From CAVVFX01 sp963747535 (GTDB taxonomy: Bacteria > Acidobacteriota > Terriglobia > Bryobacterales > Bryobacteraceae), in the NCBI GenBank assembly GCA_963747535.1, contig CAVVFX010000008.1, positions 186,001-250,000 of the forward strand: 64,000 nucleotides of DNA. The letters are read 5' to 3'. The notes beneath the pieces were generated by a model. It saw only the letters and a list, made by a program, of their open reading frames with translations, had not been told where the DNA came from and searched no databases. This document shows positions 8,854 to 16,070 of the stretch, piece by piece. The position numbers and the translations under genes are program-made. Positions within the stretch are counted from its first letter, which is position 1, and the number at the start of each line of letters is the position of its first letter.

Positions 8854-8948
8854 TATGAGCGTCCCGTTCAGGCGGAGTCGAACTTCCCGCCGGTTCCTCC
8901 ACTATGGGAGTTTGCTTATCGGGACAGTAAGTTTTTCTTTCTATGCCT

Positions 8949-8965
8949 TTCATGACTTTTTCACG
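8949..8965 (+). promoter_or_regulatory. Candidate direct-repeat operator upstream of the barrel protein gene
   Basis: TTCATGACTTTTTCACG: half-sites at 8949 and 8960, 11 bp apart, second one with a single mismatch. A partial third copy (TCTATGCC) precedes it. It lies 157 bp upstream of the outer-membrane protein start. Confidence 0.45.
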
Positions 8966-9121
8966 GCGGCAAAAGCATACTGTCAAATGATCCGGGTGGA
9001 ACGCTGAGCCGATAAGAGCCAGTGTCACCTTAGTCAGGCACCCCCGTGGTTTGTCTGCGCGCACTCTCATCGAGCAAGAAGTAGTTTCGTGTCTCTGTTT
9101 CAACCTTAGGAAGGGTTACAT

Positions 9122-11578
9122 ATGCACAATCACAAACGTCTGAGCGGTCTCATTGTCTTATCCCTGGCAGCATTACTCTTACCGTCAACCGTTCGTGCCG
9201 ATGATCAGCCAGCATCCGGCCAGACGGCATACGGGACCCTTCGTGGAGTTATTCTCGACCCAGGTGGGCGGCCACTTGCCGGTGTGAATGTGCTGATGCA
9301 TGGCGCCTCGCCGGATCGGACCGTTATCAGCGATCTCGAAGGCGCATTCACGGTACCCGATCTTCCGCCGGGCACCTATCGCGTCACGGTCTCGAAGGAA
9401 GGATTCTTGAGTCCTTCAGGAATCGTGGTAGAGATTGGGCAGAATCAATCAACTGCCGTGATGCTACAGTTCGCAAAGACGGACGCGCGGCCCGTGGTCG
9501 ACCGGCCTGTGTCCACGGCAGCGGCGCCCGCGGTCGTCCGAGCCGCGCTCGGAACCATCGCGGGTGTCGTTCGAGATGCCGCGAGGCATCCGATCGCCGA
9601 CGCCATGGTGACGGCCACACGTCTGGATGGCAACGGCATCCGGACGACGATTTCCAACAGCGAAGGTGTTTACTCGTTCGCAGATGTACCAGCCGGCACC
9701 TATTCAGTGATGACCCAGGCTGACGGCTACGCGGAGATCTCGACTGAGTCATTGCAAGTCATTGCGGGCCGGCCCACCAGAACCAACATCACGATGGCTT
9801 CAACGCAAGGTGGAGCACCTGCGGTAACTGCCGCAGCCGGCGTTCCGGCGTCGCCGTCGAGTTCACCGGTGCTGGTCGCTGCCGTGGCTCCACAGTCGGC
9901 TAACACTCCCACTGGCAGCACAGCCCAGGCGGCGCCGGTGAATAGCAACGCGAGCCAAAGCTTGTGGGCGCGCACGCTCAAAGCCGTGCGCAGCGTAACG
10001 GAGCCAAGCCCGGTAGCTTCACTCGGGACCCCGCCAATTGGCGCACTCAGCAGACCGGTGGCCGGCATACCTGACCTTCCGGGTCCGCTTCCAGCGCCAC
10101 AAGACGGACGCGGGACGGCGCCGGTGGCTCCGGCGGCTGCCGCGGCTGTCGTTCCGACCAACCACAAGATACCGGAAGCCCTTGAAGCTCCCGATCCCGC
10201 TCCTCCGGTGGACAACGATACCCCATTCGCTTACGCTGACTTCACCTGGCTCAACGGCACCCCGCGCAACAAAGACACTGTCCTGGATACAAAATTCTTC
10301 ACCCCGGAAATTCGCTTCGACACTCACTTCATGGAAGATTTCAACCAGCCGATCGACCACACCATCGTCGGAGCGACCGAATCGTTCCGCTCCGGTGAGG
10401 TCCAGATTGAGCAGGCCAGCGTCGGCGGCGATTTCCACTGGCAAAACGTTCGTGGCCGAATCCTGTTCATGGAGGGGCTGTTTGCCACTACTACGCCACG
10501 CAACGACGCCAGTTCGGCAACTGCCGGCTACCCCGGAAATACCGGCGGCGTCGGTCAGTGGGACCTTCAGAATGCTTACAAGTACGTGTCGGAAGCTTAC
10601 GGCGGGTACCACTTCAACGTCAACCACGGCCTCAACGTCGACGCCGGAATCTTTGTCTCCTACATCGGCCTGTTCAGTTACTACAACTTCGACAACTGGA
10701 CTTATCAGCCTTCGTACGTGTCCTCCAACACGCCATGGTTCTTTAACGGTTTGCGCATCCAGTGGTTTCCCACCAACAAGCTGAAAATCGAGCCTTGGAT
10801 CATCAATGGATGGCAATCCTATGCCAAGTACAACGGCCATTTGGGTCTGGGCGGACAGCTTCTTTGGGAACCGAAAGAATGGTTTAAGCTGGTCGCGAAC
10901 CAGTATGGGTATGGACAGGATAACCTGGGGCTTCCTCACACGGAACGCATTCACACGGACGATAGTATCGAAGTCAGGTACTACAACAATCCGGAGAGCA
11001 CCGGAGTCTCGAAAATGGCATTCTCTCTCACCGCGGACGCGGGCGCTCAGTATGGCGGAGGAATTTGCGGCACCTGTGGGCCAAGTCAAGGCAAGGACTC
11101 GTTTGTCGGATGGATGCTCTACAACCGGATATGGTTGCACAAGGATGTGTTGGGCCTGACGCTGGGCGGCGGAGAGATGAGCAACTGGGGCCGTTATCTG
11201 ACGCTGCTGCCGCCGATCGATGGAGCCTACGCTGCAACCGGTTCGGCGTACTTTCCGGAACTTCCCGGACAAAGAGCTCATATGTGGGATAGCACGGTTA
11301 CGCTCCAGTACATGCCCAAACAGTACATTACCTGGTGGGCAGAGGTTGGCTATCGCCACGCGGACATACCCTATTTCGCCGGGCGAGGCGGCGTGACACC
11401 TCCGGGCGGAAACAACGGCCTTCCTCAATACTACACATGTATGTCAGGCGCATCGGCCGGCACCGCGGTCTTGGCTGCCGCGGAAACGGCCTGCGGCGGC
11501 GGACTGAGCAGCGTTTGGTTCCCGGATCTTCGCCGCAGTGAAACCAAGCTCAGCGTCGGTGTCATGGTCAAGTTCTAG
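9122..11578 (+). CDS. Outer-membrane beta-barrel protein with two carboxypeptidase-regulatory-like domains
   Basis: An 818-residue protein: signal peptide (LIVLSLAALLLPSTVRA), Ig-like carboxypeptidase-regulatory domain 1 (about 38-115, GTLRGVILDPGGRPLAGVNV), domain 2 (about 143-225, GTIAGVVRDAARHPIADAMV), a Pro/Ala-rich linker (about 226-385) and a C-terminal barrel resembling the OmpL-like porin-2 (BBP2) family (about 390-818, ending in KLSVGVMVKF with a terminal Phe). Regulatory domains of this kind usually precede TonB plug/barrels; no plug domain is visible, so the build is unusual. The ribosome site AGGAAGGG lies about 7 nt upstream. Position between response regulators and its own repeat operator suggest it is an output of the module, perhaps a regulated porin. 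Confidence 0.8.
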   Translation: MHNHKRLSGLIVLSLAALLLPSTVRADDQPASGQTAYGTLRGVILDPGGRPLAGVNVLMHGASPDRTVISDLEGAFTVPDLPPGTYRVTVSKEGFLSPSGIVVEIGQNQSTAVMLQFAKTDARPVVDRPVSTAAAPAVVRAALGTIAGVVRDAARHPIADAMVTATRLDGNGIRTTISNSEGVYSFADVPAGTYSVMTQADGYAEISTESLQVIAGRPTRTNITMASTQGGAPAVTAAAGVPASPSSSPVLVAAVAPQSANTPTGSTAQAAPVNSNASQSLWARTLKAVRSVTEPSPVASLGTPPIGALSRPVAGIPDLPGPLPAPQDGRGTAPVAPAAAAAVVPTNHKIPEALEAPDPAPPVDNDTPFAYADFTWLNGTPRNKDTVLDTKFFTPEIRFDTHFMEDFNQPIDHTIVGATESFRSGEVQIEQASVGGDFHWQNVRGRILFMEGLFATTTPRNDASSATAGYPGNTGGVGQWDLQNAYKYVSEAYGGYHFNVNHGLNVDAGIFVSYIGLFSYYNFDNWTYQPSYVSSNTPWFFNGLRIQWFPTNKLKIEPWIINGWQSYAKYNGHLGLGGQLLWEPKEWFKLVANQYGYGQDNLGLPHTERIHTDDSIEVRYYNNPESTGVSKMAFSLTADAGAQYGGGICGTCGPSQGKDSFVGWMLYNRIWLHKDVLGLTLGGGEMSNWGRYLTLLPPIDGAYAATGSAYFPELPGQRAHMWDSTVTLQYMPKQYITWWAEVGYRHADIPYFAGRGGVTPPGGNNGLPQYYTCMSGASAGTAVLAAAETACGGGLSSVWFPDLRRSETKLSVGVMVKF

Positions 11579-11600
11579 TGCGATCACGACCCTCGGTCTT

Positions 11601-12383
11601 ATGAATCACCGGGTAGCGCTGGCACTTTCCCCATCACGCTCTCGATTCTCCGCGCGGGCAGGCCGGATAATTGTGGCCGGCAGTAGTGCGGAGGAACGTC
11701 GGGAATTGCGCGTCGGGCTGGAATTCGAGGGTCATCAGATTACCGAAACAGAGACAACGGATCGAACGCTCAGAGCAACTTATTCCGGGTTGCACCATGC
11801 GCTTATACTGGTCTCGCGATTTGAAGGCACGGAACCCTGCGAGTTGTGCCGTACCATACGGAGCAAGTCGGATCTGGGAATCATCGTCCTGGCCCACGAC
11901 GACACGAGACAAGGTCGCATCGACGCACTGAACGCCGGGGCCGACGATTATCTTGCATCGCCATTCGTGCTGCGAGAGCTACAGGCCCGGGTGCGGGCTT
12001 TGCTGCGGCGCGTGACACGGTTCGAAGATGAAGGGCATCAAATCATCCTGCAAGATCGTGCGATCGACTTGCAATCCCACAAGGTCAGGGGTCCCGGCGG
12101 ATGTGTGAGCCACCTTACCCCGAAAGAGTTTCTCGTTTTACAATGTTTGGTCGCTCACGCCAACCAATCGTTCAGCCACCAGAATCTCGCCCAAACCGTC
12201 TGGCAACGAGATGGAGGGGGCGAGGTGGAGTATATGCGGATTGTCATTGGACAACTTCGGCGGAAACTTGAACCGGATCCCAACAACCCGCGCTACATAC
12301 TTACTGAGCGCTCGGTCGGGTATCGCTTTCATATGCCACCGCCGGATGGATCAATAGCTGCAGACGAGGCTGTTTCGCACTGA
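11601..12383 (+). CDS. Degenerate OmpR-like response regulator, phospho-acceptor Asp replaced by Ser (RR4)
   Basis: About 260 residues. The C-terminal winged helix is intact (SHLTPKEFLVLQCLVAHAN ... YMRIVIGQLRRKLEPDP ... VGYRFH). The receiver lacks the phospho-acceptor Asp (ALILVSRFEG, Ser72 at that position), the acidic pocket (IIVAGSSAEE) and the Lys (DDYLASPF). The ATG at 11601 is the likely start, 22 bp after the barrel gene, so the two are probably one operon; no strong ribosome site is visible. Its stop codon abuts the stop of the convergent RR5 with no bases between. It is the third regulator of the locus that should not accept phosphate. Confidence 0.8.
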   Translation: MNHRVALALSPSRSRFSARAGRIIVAGSSAEERRELRVGLEFEGHQITETETTDRTLRATYSGLHHALILVSRFEGTEPCELCRTIRSKSDLGIIVLAHDDTRQGRIDALNAGADDYLASPFVLRELQARVRALLRRVTRFEDEGHQIILQDRAIDLQSHKVRGPGGCVSHLTPKEFLVLQCLVAHANQSFSHQNLAQTVWQRDGGGEVEYMRIVIGQLRRKLEPDPNNPRYILTERSVGYRFHMPPPDGSIAADEAVSH

Positions 12384-13100
12384 TCACTCGCAGGTTGATT
12401 CAGCAGCGCTGCTGTGCGTTGCGAATCGATATCCGAGCCACGGCTCGGTAAGAATATATCGGGGTCGAGCCGGATCGGGCTCGATCTTTTTTCGTAGTTG
12501 ATTGACAAATACTCTGAGATACTCGACCTCATCTCCGTAGTCCGGCCCCCAGACCGCTTGGAGAATCTTGTCGTGGGGTAGTACCGAATCTGCGTGAGTG
12601 ACAAAGAAGTGCAACAATTCGAGTTCCGTCGGCGTAAGGCGCGTGATACGCCCTTTGACCTTCACCTGACGATCGTGGAAGTTGATCTCCAAGCTTTCAA
12701 ACTGGATGATTCTCGATGCGCTCAGCGCGGAGGCGGGTGCCCGACGCAGGGTCGCCCGGATGCGAGCCAGCAATTCATTGACGTCGAACGGCTTGGTAAC
12801 ATAGCCGTCCGCGCCGGCGTCCAGAGCCACGATCTTATCTTCCGCTCGATCACGGACGGTCAACATGAGGATGCCCACGTCGGACCTGGCCCGTATGGCA
12901 CGGCAGGTCTCAAGTCCGCTAAGTCCGGGCATGTTGATGTCGAGCAGTATGAGGTCGAATTTTTCAGTGCGTAGTATCTCTAACGCGACCTCCCCGGTCT
13001 CGGCGTCAGCAACCACAAATCCAAGTGCACACAAGGTGGACCTGAGAGCGCGGCGCAATTCATGCTCATCGTCCACCACCAGAATGCGGCTGCTGTTCAC
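12384..13100 (-). CDS. OmpR/KdpE-like response regulator, canonical (RR5)
   Basis: A 238-residue regulator with complete receiver residues: acidic pocket VVDDE, phospho-acceptor Asp54 in LILLDINMPG, switch Thr in ILMLTVRDRAED, Lys in GYVTKPF. The winged helix follows (ITRLTPTELELLHFFVTHAD ... YLRVFVNQLRRKIEPDP ... LGYRF). Its start ATG overlaps the TGA of the upstream histidine kinase by four bases (ATGA), a coupled kinase-regulator pair. It is the second of two regulators in this locus that can be phosphorylated by the standard mechanism. Confidence 0.88.
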   Translation of the reverse strand: MNSSRILVVDDEHELRRALRSTLCALGFVVADAETGEVALEILRTEKFDLILLDINMPGLSGLETCRAIRARSDVGILMLTVRDRAEDKIVALDAGADGYVTKPFDVNELLARIRATLRRAPASALSASRIIQFESLEINFHDRQVKVKGRITRLTPTELELLHFFVTHADSVLPHDKILQAVWGPDYGDEVEYLRVFVNQLRKKIEPDPARPRYILTEPWLGYRFATHSSAAESTCE

Positions 13101-14608
13101 TGCAGGGCTCCTTTGATGGGTAGCGAGAGCGAGAACGTCGTTCCGTAGTCCGGCTCACCTTCCGCCCACACATGTCCACGGTGGTCTGACGCGATCGTTT
13201 TCACGATCGATAGCCCCAGGCCGGTGCCAACGGAACTGTGTTGAGCTCCCGGCGCTCGATAGAATCGTTCGAAGATGCGTTCCCGATCGGCTGGCGCCAC
13301 GACCAACCCCTGGCTGCGAACGGTGAGGACGACAGCGGCTTCCTTGACCCTGAGACGGACCTCGATGGGAGATTCCGGGACCGAGTACTTGAGTGCGTTG
13401 TCGACGAGTTGGGCGAGGGCAGTCAGTATCAACTCCCGGTCGGCGAATACCGGCGGTTCCTGGGCCGGGGCTGACATCTGAAATCGATCGCGGTCTGCCT
13501 GCTGCTCCAGTTCCTGAATAGCTGCCTTCATCAAGCGGGAAAGAAGCAGCGGTTCAGGTTGTGGTGCGAATTCCGCGGAGTCCAAATTCGGGGCTCCGAG
13601 CAGACGGGACGCCAGAGCATTCAGTTTTTTAGCTTCTTGATCGATCAAACTAACGAGGTCCGTTTGGAGTTCGGACAGTTCGCCGGCCGCCGGAAGACCC
13701 GAGCTGGCAGTCCGGATTACCGTCAAAGGAGTCCTGAACTTGTGTGCCAGGGCATCCAATACCGCCGTTCGTAACTGCTCGGCCTGGCGTGCTGCTTCCG
13801 CATGGTTCTGCTTGACCAGGGTGCGTTCCCTTTCGAGAGCAATCGCGCCGAGCGACGCTAACGCCGTAGCAGTCAGGTCGGTCATTGTGGTGCCGCACAA
13901 GGCCAGGGCGCCCACAGGCCGCGCACCAAGACGAAGCACGCAGAACCATCTTTTCTCCTCGGAGTCGAAGGTGTTCGTATCAAGCAGGTATGCGTCGCGG
14001 GTTCGTTGATCGACACCCAGGGCACGGTCGCCACTCTCATATAGCGAGCCCGAGAGACCATCGAACAGCACGACACTACGAAGGTCGAACACTTCTCGAA
14101 TGAGCGACGCCACCAGATCGCCCGAATTACCGCGACTATCGAAAAGGAGTATGCGGCGCGCCGTCTGGTAAAGCCGCGCAGTATCGCGCCGCTCCGCATC
14201 GGCTTCCAAAGCACGAAGCTGGGCCCGGTCCGAGAGCCGACTGATGACCAGAGCAGTGAACTCGAATGCGCCGAGCTCGACCCAGCTCGATACTCTGTCG
14301 ACGCTGAAACTGAAGATCGGCGCATTAAAGAAGTAGTCAAGACAGGCGACGGAGATCACTGAGATCAGGGTCGCTTGCCAGAATCCGCCGTAGACCGCGG
14401 CCAGGACAACAAAGACAAGATAGAGGAATCCGACCGTCGCCAGATTCTGGCCAAGGCGGAAGGAGGTCCAGGTGCACACGAAGACTCCCGCCAACGAAAG
14501 AAAACACGGGACGAGGGGAACAAACCTCGCACACGTGGCGCGGATTACGCGGTAGTTCAGCCGCACACCCTCTCGCATGTCTGCTCGGACTATGTTCGTC
14601 ACTCCCAC
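13097..14608 (-). CDS. KdpD-like membrane histidine kinase without KdpD/Usp sensor domains (HK2)
   Basis: About 503 residues from a GTG at 14608 (an ATG ten codons later is an alternative). Layout as in HK1: four DUF4118-type membrane helices (about 30-130), a GAF-like region (about 140-265), HisKA with phospho-His289 in LDALAHKFRTPL (the Glu that usually follows the His is Lys), N-box LAQLVDNALKY, and G2 box VGTGLGLSIVKTIASDHRG. The G1 box reads TVRSQGLVVAP, again with Ser in place of the conserved Asp. It is coupled to RR5 by a 4-bp overlap and is divergent from the efflux operon, sharing a 200-bp control region with it. Confidence 0.85.
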   Translation of the reverse strand: MGVTNIVRADMREGVRLNYRVIRATCARFVPLVPCFLSLAGVFVCTWTSFRLGQNLATVGFLYLVFVVLAAVYGGFWQATLISVISVACLDYFFNAPIFSFSVDRVSSWVELGAFEFTALVISRLSDRAQLRALEADAERRDTARLYQTARRILLFDSRGNSGDLVASLIREVFDLRSVVLFDGLSGSLYESGDRALGVDQRTRDAYLLDTNTFDSEEKRWFCVLRLGARPVGALALCGTTMTDLTATALASLGAIALERERTLVKQNHAEAARQAEQLRTAVLDALAHKFRTPLTVIRTASSGLPAAGELSELQTDLVSLIDQEAKKLNALASRLLGAPNLDSAEFAPQPEPLLLSRLMKAAIQELEQQADRDRFQMSAPAQEPPVFADRELILTALAQLVDNALKYSVPESPIEVRLRVKEAAVVLTVRSQGLVVAPADRERIFERFYRAPGAQHSSVGTGLGLSIVKTIASDHRGHVWAEGEPDYGTTFSLSLPIKGALQ

Positions 14609-14673
14609 TTCGTCGCGGCCCAGGGCATGGTCGGCCCTTAAGAGAAAACCACCCTACAGTGTAGGCCGTCAGG

Positions 14674-14690
14674 CATGAGAGAGTCATAAG
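14674..14690 (-). promoter_or_regulatory. Candidate direct-repeat operator upstream of HK2-RR5
   Basis: On the minus strand CTTATGACTCTCTCATG: two half-sites 11 bp apart matching the locus motif, 66 bp upstream of the kinase start and inside the divergent control region shared with the efflux operon. Confidence 0.45.
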
Positions 14691-14753
14691 AACCGAATAT
14701 CAAAATCCGTTATCGAGCTCAATAAAGAAAGCAGTCCATGTAGTAACAGGTTT

Positions 14754-14770
14754 TTTATGCCTTTCTTGGA
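14754..14770 (+). promoter_or_regulatory. Weak copy of the locus operator upstream of the efflux operon
   Basis: TTTATGCCTTTCTTGGA has one good half-site (TTTATG) followed by the CCTTT spacer seen in the strong copy at 8057, but the second half-site is poor. It lies 38 bp upstream of the adaptor start. Confidence 0.25.
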
Positions 14771-14807
14771 CAACTCCTCTTAGACTGAAAAGTCCTAGGA
14801 GGTCGTT

Positions 14808-16007
14808 ATGAAAAGCAAGGGACTGGTACCTGGCCTACTGCTGGTCGCCATCCTTTCACTGCTCCTTCTGGCTGGCTGCAGCAAAGTGCAGGCGCAAGCA
14901 GAAGCAGCCAATACGGTTGGGGCTCCGCCTCCCGCCAAAGTTGTTCTCTTCCCGGATGCCACTCTTTTCACGGTGGACCACCCCGAGCAGTTTCCGCTGG
15001 CCGCGGCGACTGCGCATCCCGCAACCTCCGAGTTGGTCGTCACGGGGACAGTCACGCCCGACGTCTCGAGGCAGGTGCCTGTGCCGTCGCTCGCCACGGG
15101 ACGAATCGTGGAAATCGACGCGCGTCTGGGCGATCCAGTGACCAAGGGCCAGCTTTTGTTCAAGGTGCGGAGCACGGACATCGCGGGGGCCTATTCCAAT
15201 TACCGCCAGGCTGTCAAGAACGAACAGCTTGCGGTCGACAACGAACGGTTGACGGAGATACAACTCGATCGTGCCAAGATACTGTTCGAACACGGGGCCG
15301 TCCCCAAGAGTGGACTCGAAATCGCGGAAAACGCTGAGTTGGGTACCGTGACCGCTCTGGAAGACGCGAGAATCGTTACCGAGACCGCGAAGGAACAACT
15401 CGGGCTGTTCGGGGTCGACCCCGAACAGCCCGCGGGTATCGTCAGCGTTTATGCTCCTGTAGCGGGAACTATCACGGACCAGCAAATCACCAACCAGTCG
15501 GCCGTGCAGTCTTATTCAACGCCGACACCATTTACGATTTCCGACCTTTCGTCCGTCTGGGTTGTCTGCGACGTGTACGAGAATGACCTGGCCGGCGTCC
15601 AGATAGGTGATCCCGCGGACATCATTCTGAATGCCTATCCCGACCGCAAGCTCAAGGGAAAGCTGAGCAACATCCTGCCAACGCTCGATCCCACCATTCG
15701 CACGGCCAAGGTTCGGATAGAAGTCAACAATCCAGGGAATATGCGGCCGGGCATGTTCGTGACGGCGACATTCCGCGGTCTGACCACGGAGATGCAGACG
15801 ATCGTCCCTGCTTCAGCCATCATGCACATGCACGATCGCGATTTTGTCTTCGAGCCGGCGCCAGGCAACAAGTTCCGCCGGGTGGAAGTTGTGAGTGGCG
15901 ACCTCCTGAATGACAACACGAATTTGCAGGAGGTTAAGTCGGGGCTAAAACCAGGACAACAAGTAATCACCAACGCGCTGGTGTTAGACCACGTGCTCGG
16001 TCAGTGA
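14808..16007 (+). CDS. RND efflux periplasmic adaptor lipoprotein (CzcB/CusB-like)
   Basis: A 399-residue membrane-fusion protein. The N-terminus has a lipoprotein signal with lipobox LLLAGC. A barrel-sandwich hybrid region flanks a hairpin (IDARLGDPVTKGQLLFKVRS ... YAPVAGTITDQQITNQSAV), followed by a beta-barrel (SVWVVCDVYENDLAGVQIGD) and a membrane-proximal domain (IVPASAIMHMHDRDFVFEPA). This is the standard build of adaptors of heavy-metal-type RND pumps. The start is supported by AGGAGG 6 nt upstream. It is the first gene of the operon with the pump, a DUF4097 protein and a TolC-like channel. Substrate cannot be told from sequence alone; a metal or biocide is typical of the class. Confidence 0.88.
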   Translation: MKSKGLVPGLLLVAILSLLLLAGCSKVQAQAEAANTVGAPPPAKVVLFPDATLFTVDHPEQFPLAAATAHPATSELVVTGTVTPDVSRQVPVPSLATGRIVEIDARLGDPVTKGQLLFKVRSTDIAGAYSNYRQAVKNEQLAVDNERLTEIQLDRAKILFEHGAVPKSGLEIAENAELGTVTALEDARIVTETAKEQLGLFGVDPEQPAGIVSVYAPVAGTITDQQITNQSAVQSYSTPTPFTISDLSSVWVVCDVYENDLAGVQIGDPADIILNAYPDRKLKGKLSNILPTLDPTIRTAKVRIEVNNPGNMRPGMFVTATFRGLTTEMQTIVPASAIMHMHDRDFVFEPAPGNKFRRVEVVSGDLLNDNTNLQEVKSGLKPGQQVITNALVLDHVLGQ

Positions 16008-16070
16008 TCGTGCCCGGACGTTCAGGATTCCCGAGAACCGGCACAGCAGCTATAAGACAGGAAACGGAAA

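Noticed and set aside
10019..11428. 469-codon minus-strand open frame opposite the barrel gene
   Set aside because: Antisense shadow; the plus frame has signal peptide, domains and terminal Phe.
4836..14608. A classical KdpDE potassium-sensing system
   Set aside because: The kinases lack the KdpD and Usp domains and there is no kdpFABC; the neighbours are an outer-membrane barrel and RND efflux genes.
15405..15435. GGGGTCGACCCC hairpin
   Set aside because: It lies inside the coding sequence of the efflux adaptor, in frame with conserved family residues; no reason to call it a terminator.
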